Origin: Sphingobacteriia bacterium 24-36-13
Lineage (GTDB): Bacteria; Bacteroidota; Bacteroidia; Chitinophagales; Chitinophagaceae
DNA: 64,000 nt
NCBI GenBank assembly: GCA_002281875.1
Contig: NCHN01000002.1
Location: forward strand, 1 to 64,000
Direction of reading: 5' to 3'
Below, one piece after another: positions 1 to 9,541 of the stretch (the stretch's first letter is position 1; the number at the start of each line of letters is the position of its first letter). The notes below the pieces were generated by a model. The model ran no database searches, had not been told where the DNA came from, and saw only the letters and a list, made by a program, of their open reading frames with translations. The position numbers and the translations under genes were made by a program.

Positions 1-300
1 CTAACTGCTGACCAATATGTAATAACCTTAGAAACAGACGTGAAAAATAGGTATTTTAGGTATATGCAAGCTTTAAGTGTATTAAGGGTTCAAAATCAGA
101 ACGCCATTGATATTGAAGCATTGTTTAAACAGATAAAATTTAAATACGAAAGGGGGGAGGAAACATTGGAGAATTATACAAAACTAATGATTCAAAATGC
201 CGATCAGAAGCAAAAAATAATTGATGCGGAAAGCACAGTTTTAATTGCTAAGACCACATTAGAAGAATTAGTTGGGAAAAAATTGGAAGAGATAAAGTAA
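1..300 (+). CDS. TolC-family outer membrane protein, C-terminal part
   Basis: The frame is open from the first base, so only about the last 99 codons are present; the start lies to the left. The residues form a long amphipathic helix rich in K, E, Q and A, ending in TLEELVGKKLEEIK, which resembles the C-terminal coiled coil of TolC-type outer-membrane factors. The stop codon directly adjoins the ATG of the Wzz-like gene, so the two are almost certainly cotranscribed. In this setting it would be the outer-membrane part of a polysaccharide export complex. The family call rests on the helical pattern and context, because the barrel region is not visible. Confidence 0.6.
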   Translation, partial: LTADQYVITLETDVKNRYFRYMQALSVLRVQNQNAIDIEALFKQIKFKYERGEETLENYTKLMIQNADQKQKIIDAESTVLIAKTTLEELVGKKLEEIK

Positions 301-2463
301 ATGGAATTACAGAAGTTTTTATTACTGCTATACAAAAGGAAATATATACTGGTCATTGTTCCAATGATAGCAGTCTTTATAACCTATTTTCTAGTACGTA
401 AGCTTCCGGATACTTTTAAGTCTCGATCTAGAATATCCACCGGTTTGGTAGATCAGTCTCAACAGTTTCTAGAAAAAAATAGTGGACAGGATGAAAACAA
501 AGCTTCGCAACAGTTCAGTAACCTAATTGAAATGAATAGGCTGAAAAGAAATTTTGATCAAGTTTCATTTCAATTAATGGTTCATGATTTAACTAGTAAC
601 AAGCCTTTTCGACCGTTAAGTAAGTTAGTAACAGAAATTGGACCTGAAGCACGGGCGCATGCTTTGGAAGTGTTTAAAGCACATATTGCTTCAAAACAAC
701 CCCTTTCTTTGTTTGATAAAGATCAGTTTGGGATTAATCAGTTACTCATTTCGATGGGATATGATGAAGCCACTTTACAAAAAAAAGTATTTATTTATAG
801 AGTTAATAACAGTGACTTTATAGACTTTGAGTATGAGTCGGAGAATCCATTTTTATCTGCTTTTGTTATTAATACCCTTATTAGTGAATTTATTGACTTT
901 TACTCTAGCTATATAAAAGGGAATCAAGAAAAAGCAGTGAACTTCTTAGACATGTTGATGAAAAAGAAGTTTGATTCCTTATCTGCTAAAACTCGTTTAT
1001 TGCGTGATTATAAAATCAGAAATAGGGTTTTAAATTTAAATGAACAAGCCAAGAGCTTGTATATGCAGATTGCCGATTTTGAATCAAGACTTCAAGTGGC
1101 AAAAAAAGATGTTGAGTCATATGAAGGAGCAATAAAAGGAATTGACCAAAAGTTTAGCCCCCAAGATCGGCGGTATTTGGAAAGTGTAGTGGTAGATATT
1201 AATCAATCAGTTTTAGCCACAAGAGAACGACTCCGTGTAGTTACCAATGATTTAGTGAAAAGTAATTTTGATCCAAAAATCAAACAAAAGCAAGACTCAT
1301 TAAAAGCATTATTAGAACAGCAAGTTTTACAATCTACCGATCGGTTATTAGTAAGTCCTTTAGCCAATAAGCAATTATTGGTACAGCAAAGATTTAATTT
1401 AGAAATTGCATTAGACCAATCTAAGAGCAGTATAGCTCCACTCTCTGATGAGTTAAGAAGGCTTAACGAAAAGTTTGACATGCTTGTTCCCCATGAAGCA
1501 CTTATTCAGAACTACGAAGGCTTGGTAGATGTTGCTGGTAAAGAATACCTTGATATTCAAAATAGGTTTAATCAAACTTCATTGGAGTCGAGTATGACCG
1601 TTCAATTGAGGCAAATTGAAATGGCAATGCCTGGACCTGCTCAACCGTCAAAAAAATTAATACTTGTTGCATTAGCTGGTATAATCAGTTTCATATTTTG
1701 CTTAGCTGCCTTGTTTGTTATTTTCTACCTAGATGATAGTATTCAAAACGCAACAGATTTAGCCAATAAGACTAATTTGTCGGTATTAGCCTACCTTCCT
1801 TATATCAACACTTCAATGTTAGATTTGACTAATCTATGGAAGAATGGAGAGGGAAATAAAGTCACCATTGCTTTTAAAAATTTGTTACGATCTCTTCGTT
1901 TTGAAATTGAAAGAGAAATGGGGCACAAAAAGCAACTAGTGATTACTAGCTTGTCGGATGGCGAAGGTAAAACGTTGATTTCATTAGGCCTTGCTTATGC
2001 ATATTCAATGGTAAATAAGCGCGTATTAGTCATAGATGGAAACTTTGATCAACCCACTATTACAGCAACAACTGGTACCAATTGTTATTTAGAGGACTAT
2101 TTAAAAAATAGAATTACTCTTTCTGAAATTATCAAGGAAGGCAGGGTTAGTGTATTGGGAAATAGGGGTGGAGATACTTCTATTTTTGAATTTTGTGATG
2201 AGTCTATAGTAAAGCCCAAATTAGCGTTTCTAAGAGATGTTTTTGACATTATTATTATAGAAGCCCCTGCAATGGACAAATTGAATAAGTCGAGAGAATG
2301 GATTGTTCTTGCCGATAAGGTCGTTGCAATATTTGCAGCAGGTTCAACCATTAAAAATGGTAAAAAACAAAGCATTGAATACTTGAATGATTTGGGTGAC
2401 AGTTTTGCTGGTTGGGCCTTAAACAAGTTAATTATCAATCGCCTGAATAAGATTCCAAAATAA
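301..2463 (+). CDS. Wzz/Wzc-like polysaccharide co-polymerase with degenerate tyrosine-kinase domain
   Basis: This 720-residue inner-membrane protein would control chain length and export of a surface polysaccharide. It has a membrane segment at about residues 14-32, a long periplasmic coiled-coil region, a second membrane segment at about 450-474 and a cytoplasmic P-loop domain from about 520. The Walker A motif is intact (SDGEGKT, about 552-558). The Walker A' motif reads VIDGNFDQP, lacking the second Asp of the usual DxD, and the Walker B-like strand reads IIIIEAPA, with Glu in place of Asp. The C-terminus (NRLNKIPK) has no tyrosine cluster. It is therefore probably a co-polymerase with a weak or inactive kinase domain. 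It follows the TolC-type gene without a gap. Confidence 0.82.
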   Translation: MELQKFLLLLYKRKYILVIVPMIAVFITYFLVRKLPDTFKSRSRISTGLVDQSQQFLEKNSGQDENKASQQFSNLIEMNRLKRNFDQVSFQLMVHDLTSNKPFRPLSKLVTEIGPEARAHALEVFKAHIASKQPLSLFDKDQFGINQLLISMGYDEATLQKKVFIYRVNNSDFIDFEYESENPFLSAFVINTLISEFIDFYSSYIKGNQEKAVNFLDMLMKKKFDSLSAKTRLLRDYKIRNRVLNLNEQAKSLYMQIADFESRLQVAKKDVESYEGAIKGIDQKFSPQDRRYLESVVVDINQSVLATRERLRVVTNDLVKSNFDPKIKQKQDSLKALLEQQVLQSTDRLLVSPLANKQLLVQQRFNLEIALDQSKSSIAPLSDELRRLNEKFDMLVPHEALIQNYEGLVDVAGKEYLDIQNRFNQTSLESSMTVQLRQIEMAMPGPAQPSKKLILVALAGIISFIFCLAALFVIFYLDDSIQNATDLANKTNLSVLAYLPYINTSMLDLTNLWKNGEGNKVTIAFKNLLRSLRFEIEREMGHKKQLVITSLSDGEGKTLISLGLAYAYSMVNKRVLVIDGNFDQPTITATTGTNCYLEDYLKNRITLSEIIKEGRVSVLGNRGGDTSIFEFCDESIVKPKLAFLRDVFDIIIIEAPAMDKLNKSREWIVLADKVVAIFAAGSTIKNGKKQSIEYLNDLGDSFAGWALNKLIINRLNKIPK

Positions 2464-2478
2464 TTTAAATACCCTGCT

Positions 2479-3663
2479 ATGAGTTTTCAAGATATCATCA
2501 CTTTGATTTGGTATATTTTTCAAATAGCAATTGGGTACAACTTAGTATTACCTTTTTTATTATTGATGCTTTATGCATTGGTAAAATCTCATGGGAGAAA
2601 AAAATTGACTTCTATAGTTGAAGCAGATTATGCAATAATTGTAACTGCATATGAGCAAACTACTTTAATACCTTCTGTAGTTTCTTCGTTATTAAAGCTT
2701 AATTATAGTAATTATCTGATTTATATTGTTGCCGACAAGTGCGATGTTTCCAGTTTAAAGTTTGACGATGAACGAGTTATTGTATTACGGCCTGAGCAGA
2801 CTTTATCTAGCAATACAAGGTCTCATTTTTATGCAATCAACAGATTTAAAAGATCGCATGAGCGTTTAACAATTATTGATAGTGATAATTTAGTTGACCC
2901 CAATTATTTGTTAGAATTAAATAAGTTATTTGATCAAGGTTTTAGCGCTGTTCAAGGTGTGCGCGATGCTAAAAACCTAGATACGCTTTATGCTGCATTG
3001 GATGGGGCAAGAGATATATATTATCATTTTTTTGACGGGAAAGTCTTATTTAATGTAGGGTCTTCTGCAACATTAGCTGGTTCAGGAATGGCTTTTACTA
3101 CCCAATTATATAAAGACTGTTTAGGTCATCAGGATATAACTGGTGCTGGTTTTGATAAAATTTTACAGAAAGAAATAGTATCAAGAGGGTTTCGTATTGC
3201 ATTTGCTGATAACGCAATTGTTTATGATGAAAAGACCTCTAAAAGCGATCAGTTGGTTAATCAAAGAGCAAGATGGATTAATACTTGGTTTAGATACTTT
3301 TCGTTTGGATTTGGATTATTTGGAAAAGGAGTGCTTAAATTAAATTGGAATATGGTTTTATTTGGTCTCATATTGCTTAGACCGCCACTATTTATTTTTT
3401 TACTGATTGGTTTGTTTTGTATGTTTTTGAACTTGATTCTTAATCCTTTTATTGCGTTTATTTGGTTTCTAGGATTTGTAATATTTATTCTTGGATTTAT
3501 ATTGGCATTAGCAATCAATAATACGGATGCACGCATATACAAGTCACTTTGGGGGATACCGAAGTTTATTTTTTATCAGGTATTATCATTGCTAAAAGTT
3601 CGAAACGCCAATAAACATTCAGTAGCAACCAAACATTTTCATGCTGATAAGAATACTAAATAA
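2479..3663 (+). CDS. Membrane-anchored family 2 glycosyltransferase
   Basis: This 394-residue GT-A glycosyltransferase has one N-terminal membrane segment (about 10-35), a cytoplasmic GT2 domain and two to three membrane segments at the C-terminus (about 290-350). Visible signatures are the nucleotide-sugar-binding start AIIVTAYEQ, a DxD-type IIDSDNLVDP near residue 132 and a QxxRW-type QRARWINTW near residue 260, which is typical of processive or undecaprenyl-linked GT2 enzymes. It would transfer a sugar from a nucleotide donor to a lipid-linked or growing glycan at the inner membrane. The sugar cannot be told. It starts 15 bases after the co-polymerase gene and is in the same transcription unit. 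Confidence 0.85.
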   Translation: MSFQDIITLIWYIFQIAIGYNLVLPFLLLMLYALVKSHGRKKLTSIVEADYAIIVTAYEQTTLIPSVVSSLLKLNYSNYLIYIVADKCDVSSLKFDDERVIVLRPEQTLSSNTRSHFYAINRFKRSHERLTIIDSDNLVDPNYLLELNKLFDQGFSAVQGVRDAKNLDTLYAALDGARDIYYHFFDGKVLFNVGSSATLAGSGMAFTTQLYKDCLGHQDITGAGFDKILQKEIVSRGFRIAFADNAIVYDEKTSKSDQLVNQRARWINTWFRYFSFGFGLFGKGVLKLNWNMVLFGLILLRPPLFIFLLIGLFCMFLNLILNPFIAFIWFLGFVIFILGFILALAINNTDARIYKSLWGIPKFIFYQVLSLLKVRNANKHSVATKHFHADKNTK

Positions 3664-3674
3664 AGCATATTCAG

Positions 3675-4433
3675 ATGGTACAAAAACTCAAAAGTTTTCT
3701 TCAACTAATTATTCAAAAAATTTTGGGTTACCAGACATATTTGTTTGTTTTTAGTATTTATAGAACATTAAAATATCGTCTCTTGAGAGATGATGCCGAT
3801 TTCAATATTTTCATTGAATTAGTTAAATCAAATCAACCCTCCACCATTATAGACGCAGGAGCGAATGTTGGATATACCACGGTTATTTTTGCCAAAGAGT
3901 TCCCGAACTATTCCATTATTGCCTATGAGCCAGTTTCACTTTTGTCATCAATAATTACAAAAGTTGTTCGGTTTTTTAAGGTTCAAAATGTGTTGGTAAA
4001 ACAATTAGCACTTGGCAATACCAATGACATGGTTACTATTAAAACACCAATCATTAGTGGGGTGAAAAAACAAGGGTTGAGTTTTATTGATGTTGCGGTA
4101 GAAAGAGAAGATGCTAATTTGTTGACTAATTTTTTAGAAGAACAAGTTCAAATGGTTTCTTTAGATGCTGATTTAATTGGAAAGATTGAATATCCGGTAA
4201 CTGGTATAAAAGTAGATGTAGAAAATTTCGAGTTCTTTGTATTGCAGGGCACTATTGGATTAATAAAATTATATAAGCCTATCGTGATGGCAGAATTATG
4301 GGATAATGCCCGTAAAAAAGCTTGTATTGAATTAATGCAGAATTTAGGTTACTCTGTTAAAATAATCAGCAATAAGAAATTAATAGATTACACAGGTCAG
4401 CAATCTTTGAATTACTTTTTTATACCTAAATAG
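3675..4433 (+). CDS. FkbM family methyltransferase
   Basis: This 252-residue SAM-dependent methyltransferase carries the class I glycine motif IIDAGANVGYTT at about residues 56-67, followed by an acidic strand end (IIAYEPVS), and the FkbM-type segment IKVDVENFEFFVLQG at about 175-190. FkbM enzymes O-methylate small molecules or sugars; in an exopolysaccharide cluster the likely role is capping or decorating the glycan. It lies 11 bases downstream of the GT2 gene. The acceptor is unknown. Confidence 0.8.
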   Translation: MVQKLKSFLQLIIQKILGYQTYLFVFSIYRTLKYRLLRDDADFNIFIELVKSNQPSTIIDAGANVGYTTVIFAKEFPNYSIIAYEPVSLLSSIITKVVRFFKVQNVLVKQLALGNTNDMVTIKTPIISGVKKQGLSFIDVAVEREDANLLTNFLEEQVQMVSLDADLIGKIEYPVTGIKVDVENFEFFVLQGTIGLIKLYKPIVMAELWDNARKKACIELMQNLGYSVKIISNKKLIDYTGQQSLNYFFIPK

Positions 4434-4465
4434 GAATAACTTTATTATTCTTTGAATAAATTAGA

Positions 4466-4615
4466 ATGAAGACAAAGCCAGCTACTAAAAGACTTACAAA
4501 AGAGGAGCAAGAAATATATGACCAACAACGGTTAGACTATTTAACTAGGTTGGCTGCCCTTGCTCTTGCTGGTGTAAGTGTGTACTATTTCTTTGTTAAA
4601 TTATTGTTTCTATAA
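4466..4615 (+). CDS. Small single-pass membrane protein (49 residues)
   Basis: A short frame starts at ATG 4466 and ends in TAA, whose last base is the A of the next gene's ATG (TAATG). The peptide begins MKTKPATKRLTKEEQEIYDQ, a charged cytoplasmic-like part, and ends in one hydrophobic segment of about 20 residues followed by KLLFL. The 1-base stop/start overlap with the polymerase gene suggests translational coupling. The charge pattern (basic, then acidic, then hydrophobic) and placement inside a tight operon argue for a real gene. I recognise no family. It may be an accessory subunit of the polymerase or export complex. Confidence 0.6.
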   Translation: MKTKPATKRLTKEEQEIYDQQRLDYLTRLAALALAGVSVYYFFVKLLFL

Positions 4616-6120
4616 TGGAAGAACCTTTTCAAATACCGATAGGACAAAATAAAAAGAAGAGGGGATTGCTTGCCGTACTTCATGATTTTTTTCTTGTCAA
4701 TAAAATGGGCGGCCCCTTTGGGTTGTTGATTTTTATTGGGGCGGCAATATTTTTTTCAATAGTTGTTGCAAAATTAGGGATGGTGCCTGGTGTTTTATTG
4801 GTACTCTTAATGATTGGTATTCCATTTGTTGCCGGGATTATATTTTATCCTGAATTTGGGGTACTAACTTTTATTGTAGCAGCATATTTTATCATGTTTA
4901 TTGGTAGGATGAATATAATTGACTTCCCTTTAGGTACTTTGATGGATGGGATGGAAGTTTTATTAATTCTAGGTATATTTATTCAACAGAAAAAGCAGTC
5001 AAATTGGGCGCTATTTAAGGGCCCAATTAGTGTTATTATTATCATATGGATTTTGTACAACTTCATTGAAGTAATTAATCCAACAGCAGAATCTAAATTG
5101 GCTTGGGTTTATACTGTACGTTCAGTTGCAGTAATCATGCTTACTTTTTTTGTTTTCTTATACAATATTAGAACTATTCAGTTTTTAAAATTAGTACTAA
5201 AGGTATGGCTTGGACTATCAGTAATTGCCGCATTATATGCATATAAGCAACAGTTTATTGGTTTCACTTCCTTCGAAGAAGCTTGGTTGTATTCTGATCC
5301 TGAAATTGCTGGATTGCTTTTTATTGGAGGGCAATGGAGAAAGTTCTCCATTTTTACTGATCCAGTTGCTTTCTCTTATAATATGGTGGTAAGTGGATTA
5401 ATGTGTATAGGGTTATTATCTGGTCCGTTTTCGAAACGGACAAAAATATTATTGGGTATAACGCTTTTTCTCTGTTTTACTTCCATGTTATTTTCTGGTA
5501 CTAGAGGTGCATATGTTCTCCCGCCAGTTGCTTTGGCCCTGTATTCAATTTTAAAGTTTAACAAGCAAGTAATGATTGGGGCTTTAGTAGGGGCAATTGG
5601 TTTTGCAGCTTTAATATTTGTGCCCACCAGTAACCCAACAATTTATCGATTTCAAACTGCATTTAAACCATCCGATGACGCCTCTTTTAATGTGCGAAAA
5701 ATCAATCAGAAACGTATTCAACCATTTATTCAGAGTCATCCATTAGGTGGTGGACTTGGTTCAACAGGTATGTGGGGTAAGCGTTTTTCTCCTAATTCAT
5801 TTTTAGCAAATTTCCCTCCCGATAGTGGTTATGTTAGGGTTGCAGTAGAAGCAGGATGGCTGGGATTATTGGTTTTTTGTACCTTAATGTTTATTATTTT
5901 AAAAGAGGGTATTAATAATTATTATACGATTAAAGATCCAACATTAAAATCCATTTGTTTGGCAATGATTCTAGTTGCATTTGCTTATCATGTTGGAAAT
6001 TATCCACAAGAAGCTATAGTACAGTTTCCTTCTAATACGCTGTTTTATTTAGTAGCTGCAATTATTGTTATTACAAAGCGATTAGATAATGAACAGCAAC
6101 AACTCATTACTCAAAAATAA
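4615..6120 (+). CDS. O-antigen polymerase/ligase-like membrane protein
   Basis: This 501-residue polytopic protein has about 10-12 hydrophobic segments and a large periplasmic loop at about residues 340-420, the layout of the Wzy/WaaL (O-antigen ligase) family. The motif SGTRGAYVLPP near residue 295 matches the family's conserved stretch before the loop. It would polymerise lipid-linked repeat units or ligate finished glycan at the periplasmic face. Its start overlaps the stop of the 49-residue membrane protein, and a glycosyltransferase follows after 9 bases. Confidence 0.82.
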   Translation: MEEPFQIPIGQNKKKRGLLAVLHDFFLVNKMGGPFGLLIFIGAAIFFSIVVAKLGMVPGVLLVLLMIGIPFVAGIIFYPEFGVLTFIVAAYFIMFIGRMNIIDFPLGTLMDGMEVLLILGIFIQQKKQSNWALFKGPISVIIIIWILYNFIEVINPTAESKLAWVYTVRSVAVIMLTFFVFLYNIRTIQFLKLVLKVWLGLSVIAALYAYKQQFIGFTSFEEAWLYSDPEIAGLLFIGGQWRKFSIFTDPVAFSYNMVVSGLMCIGLLSGPFSKRTKILLGITLFLCFTSMLFSGTRGAYVLPPVALALYSILKFNKQVMIGALVGAIGFAALIFVPTSNPTIYRFQTAFKPSDDASFNVRKINQKRIQPFIQSHPLGGGLGSTGMWGKRFSPNSFLANFPPDSGYVRVAVEAGWLGLLVFCTLMFIILKEGINNYYTIKDPTLKSICLAMILVAFAYHVGNYPQEAIVQFPSNTLFYLVAAIIVITKRLDNEQQQLITQK

Positions 6121-6129
6121 AATTTCACT

Positions 6130-7323
6130 ATGCTAACAGGAAGGGATATTATCATTGTTGGTCAGCAACCTTGGGATGTGGAAATTGGAAGTAATTGTAA
6201 AAACATTGCACTAGAATTCAGTAAGCATAACAGAGTACTTTATGTGAATTCAGCATTGGATAGAGTGAGTTTAATTAAAGGGTCAACTGACCCGAAAATT
6301 GTGAAAAGAAATAATATAATCAAGCATAAAGAGTCGGGGCTTGTTCAAATAAATCCCTCTATGTGGAATCTTTATCCTGACACTATTATAGAGTCGATTA
6401 ATTGGATTAAAATTCATACTGTTTTTAAGTATTTAAATAGAATTAATAATGAAAGATTTGCAAAATCTATTTTAAACGCAATTCAAACACTAGGCTTTTC
6501 TGATTATATTTTGTTTAATGACAATGATATGTTTAGGAGCTTTCATTTAAAAGAACTGTTAAAGCCAAAACTAACGGTTTATTACTCTCGTGATTATATG
6601 TTGGCGGTGGATTATTGGAAAAGACATGGTGAAAAGTTAGAACCTAAATTGATAGCTGATTCGGATATCTGTGTTGCAAATTCTACCTATTTAGCCGATT
6701 ACTGTAGGGAATACAATCCGCATTCTTATTATGTAGGGCAGGGATGTGAGTTAGATTTATTTATGAAATACACTTCCACTGAATTGCCTATTGATGTTCA
6801 GCAAATTAAAGGGCTTAAAATTGGATATGTAGGGGCATTAAGTGGCTTGCGATTAGATATTGAACTTTTAGTTGAAATTGCAAAAGCTAAACCTAATTGG
6901 AGTATCTTATTGGTCGGCCCTGAAGATGAAATGTTTTTGAAAAGTCAACTTCATGAATTAAGTAATGTTTATTTTTTAGGTTCAAAGAGTCCTTCACTAT
7001 TGCCAGAATATATTCATTCTTTTGATATTTGTTTAAATCCTCAAGTGGTGAGTCAAGTCACCATTGGGAACTATCCTAGAAAAATTGATGAATATTTAGC
7101 TATGGGTAAACCAGTAGTAGCTACAAGCACCCCCTTTATGGAAGCGGTGTTTAGTGGTCATACTTATTTGGCTAAAACGGCTAGAGAATACATTGATTTA
7201 ATTGAAAAAGCCCATAAAGAAAATACTAATGATTTAGAAAATGCTCGAAAGGATTTTGCCTCAACACATACTTGGGAAAATAGTGTTGCTGAAATATATA
7301 AAGCAATTCAAAAGCATTTATAG
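6130..7323 (+). CDS. Glycosyltransferase, GT-B fold (group 1 type)
   Basis: This 397-residue soluble protein has two Rossmann-like halves. The N-terminal half opens with IIIVGQQPWDVEIGSNC. The C-terminal half contains LKIGYVGALSG (about 232-242), WSILLVGPED (about 257-266) and the donor-binding segment NYPRKIDEYLAMGKPVVA (about 316-333), where E of DEYLAMGKP corresponds to the conserved nucleotide-sugar glutamate of GT4-like enzymes. It would add a sugar to a lipid-linked intermediate at the cytoplasmic face. Its place between polymerase and flippase fits that role; donor and acceptor are unknown. Confidence 0.82.
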   Translation: MLTGRDIIIVGQQPWDVEIGSNCKNIALEFSKHNRVLYVNSALDRVSLIKGSTDPKIVKRNNIIKHKESGLVQINPSMWNLYPDTIIESINWIKIHTVFKYLNRINNERFAKSILNAIQTLGFSDYILFNDNDMFRSFHLKELLKPKLTVYYSRDYMLAVDYWKRHGEKLEPKLIADSDICVANSTYLADYCREYNPHSYYVGQGCELDLFMKYTSTELPIDVQQIKGLKIGYVGALSGLRLDIELLVEIAKAKPNWSILLVGPEDEMFLKSQLHELSNVYFLGSKSPSLLPEYIHSFDICLNPQVVSQVTIGNYPRKIDEYLAMGKPVVATSTPFMEAVFSGHTYLAKTAREYIDLIEKAHKENTNDLENARKDFASTHTWENSVAEIYKAIQKHL

Positions 7324-7363
7324 GCTTATATTTAATTAATTTTAGCTATTTACTTGAATTTAT

Positions 7364-8695
7364 ATGCTGAATAAACTGATTCATAAGCTCAATAATAAAC
7401 ACTTTTTATCTCTTGCAGGTAATGGGGCTATGTCGGTTTTAGCAATGATTACTGTTGCAGTATTATATAGGGCATTAACAGTAGAAGAGATTGGGTATTG
7501 GGTTTTCTTTCAAACTGTAGCGGTTTTATTAGATACTTTCAGGACTGGATTTTTACAAATTGCATTAGTGAAATTTTATACAGGCACTTCAAAAGATAGA
7601 GCTAATGAAGTGTTAGGTTCTGTATGGTATTTAGCGATTTTAATTACGCTGGTAATGGGATTAATTAACTTGGCCTTTATTCCATTTATCAATTCTTTTC
7701 AGGACCCTGCTGTATTAGTAATTATACAATGGTTTGGACTAAGCTTTGTAGCTACTTTACCTTCTGGAATTGCTTCTTGGATTTTACAAGCAGATCAAAA
7801 ATTCGATAAGTTGTTGATTCTTCGTGTAATTACTCAAGGCAGTTTTATTTTGTCCATTGTTGCGCTAATTGTGTTTGATCAATTGAACTTGCAATCTGTT
7901 TTTATTGTAAATCTTGCTTCTGCGTCTTTAGCAAGTATCATTGCAATTTTAACCGGGTGGTCTGGTATATCTTCCCTATTTGCAAAAACAAAAAATTGTG
8001 TCAAAGAGATTTATCATTTTGGAAAATTTAGTGTTGGAACCACTATAAGTGCCAATATGTTAAGAAGTGCAGATACTTTTATTGTGGCTTATATGTTAGG
8101 CCCTGCTGCTGTAGCTATTTATAATTTGCCAGGTAGGTTAATGGAAATCATTGAAATTCCATTGCGTAGTACCTTGGCTACAGCAATGTCTTCTTTGGCT
8201 AAAGCATTTAATAATGGGAATAAAAGGGAAGTTGCTTATATTCTACAAAAGTATGCTGGAACTTTAACCTTGGCCTTTGTTCCCCTTGCTTTAGGCGCAA
8301 TCTTATTTGCTGATATAGCAACAGGGTTATTAGGAGGAGGGAAATATGTAGATTCTGAAGCAGCTAACTTACTTAGAATTATGATGGTTTTAGCTATATT
8401 TTACCCAATTGATCGTTTCATTGCAGTTTCGTTAGATATTATTCATCAGCCAAAAGCCAATTTCATCAAGGTATTATTAATGTTATTAGTAAATGTAATT
8501 GGCGATTTTGTGGGTATTTATCTAACTGGAAATTTATACGGTGCTGCATTTGCCACTAGTTTACCCCTAATTGTTGGAATATTTTATGGGTATTATTGTT
8601 TTAATAAACATATACCCTTTAAATTGTCTTTGGTATTTACTTCAGGATATATTAATATTAGAAAAATGGTACGCAAAAATTTTTTAAAAAAGTAG
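7364..8695 (+). CDS. Polysaccharide flippase (Wzx/MOP superfamily)
   Basis: This 443-residue protein has about 12 hydrophobic segments spread evenly along its length, as in oligosaccharide flippases. Typical features are the early amphipathic segment ending in YRALTVEEIGYWVFFQT (residues about 32-48) and a second-half repeat around GPAAVAIYNLPGRLMEI. It would flip undecaprenyl-linked repeat units from cytoplasm to periplasm for the polymerase upstream. The 40-base gap before it is the largest inside this gene run. It is followed after 3 bases by a GT14-like gene. Confidence 0.85.
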   Translation: MLNKLIHKLNNKHFLSLAGNGAMSVLAMITVAVLYRALTVEEIGYWVFFQTVAVLLDTFRTGFLQIALVKFYTGTSKDRANEVLGSVWYLAILITLVMGLINLAFIPFINSFQDPAVLVIIQWFGLSFVATLPSGIASWILQADQKFDKLLILRVITQGSFILSIVALIVFDQLNLQSVFIVNLASASLASIIAILTGWSGISSLFAKTKNCVKEIYHFGKFSVGTTISANMLRSADTFIVAYMLGPAAVAIYNLPGRLMEIIEIPLRSTLATAMSSLAKAFNNGNKREVAYILQKYAGTLTLAFVPLALGAILFADIATGLLGGGKYVDSEAANLLRIMMVLAIFYPIDRFIAVSLDIIHQPKANFIKVLLMLLVNVIGDFVGIYLTGNLYGAAFATSLPLIVGIFYGYYCFNKHIPFKLSLVFTSGYINIRKMVRKNFLKK

Positions 8696-8698
8696 TAA

Positions 8699-9538
8699 AT
8701 GATGGTAGCCCATTTTATATTAGTTCATGCTAATCCAGACCAATTGTGTCGTTTGGTAAATAGGCTGTCTTATCAAAACACGGTTTTTTTTATTCATGTA
8801 GATTTAAAATCGAATATTCAAGATTTTGAATTGGCTTTAGCGAGTAACCAAAATGTCCATTTTATTCAAAACCGAGTTGATATTCAATGGGCAACCTATA
8901 GTATGGTTGAAGCAACCATTAATGGGTTTAAAGAAATTGTTTCATCAGGACTCAACATAGACTATGTTAATTTGCTCAGTGCACAAGATTATCCCATTAA
9001 ATCTGCTAAAGACTTTCATGCTTTTTTGAATGAAAATCCTGGTAAAGCTTTTATGCATTGTTTGGATGTAGAAACTGAATGGAAAGAAGCTATTTCTAGG
9101 GTAAAAGAATATCATTTTAATCATTGGCATTTTCCTGGTAAGTTTAAGATTCAAAATCTAGTAAATTTTATTCTACCAAATAGAAAAATGCCAGATGGCC
9201 TAATTCCTGTTGGTAGATCACAGTGGTTTACAATAACACTCAAGCATATTGTTTTTCTTATTAAGCGATTAGATTCTTCACCGAAAATTGTAAAATTTTT
9301 CCGCTACACTTGGGCACCTGATGAGCTTATTTTTCAAACTCTTTTATATAATTCTTCCTTTAGAGAAGATATTATTGGGAATAACCTTAGATATATAGAT
9401 TGGTCGGAAGGGAATAAAAATCCTAAGATATTAACTAAAGAAGATTTCGATTCGTTTATGCATTCGGGAAAATTCTTCGCTAGAAAATTTGCTGCAAATG
9501 ATGATGTTCTTGAAATGATTGATAAAGCAATTCAGTAA
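8699..9538 (+). CDS. Beta-1,6-N-acetylglucosaminyltransferase-like protein (GT14 family)
   Basis: This 279-residue protein begins VAHFILVHANPDQLCRLVN, the usual opening of the Branch/GT14 family. It continues with FFIHVDLKSN, NLLSAQDYPIKS (about 87-98), GRSQWFTITLKH (about 173-184), WAPDELIFQTLL (about 206-217) and LRYIDWSEG near 232, all matching this family's order. The family makes beta-1,6 branches or xylosyl linkages using UDP-sugars. Two ATGs in tandem (8699 and 8702) are equally possible starts. It is the last gene of the first plus-strand run of the cluster. Confidence 0.78.
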   Translation: MMVAHFILVHANPDQLCRLVNRLSYQNTVFFIHVDLKSNIQDFELALASNQNVHFIQNRVDIQWATYSMVEATINGFKEIVSSGLNIDYVNLLSAQDYPIKSAKDFHAFLNENPGKAFMHCLDVETEWKEAISRVKEYHFNHWHFPGKFKIQNLVNFILPNRKMPDGLIPVGRSQWFTITLKHIVFLIKRLDSSPKIVKFFRYTWAPDELIFQTLLYNSSFREDIIGNNLRYIDWSEGNKNPKILTKEDFDSFMHSGKFFARKFAANDDVLEMIDKAIQ

Positions 9539-9541
9539 TTA

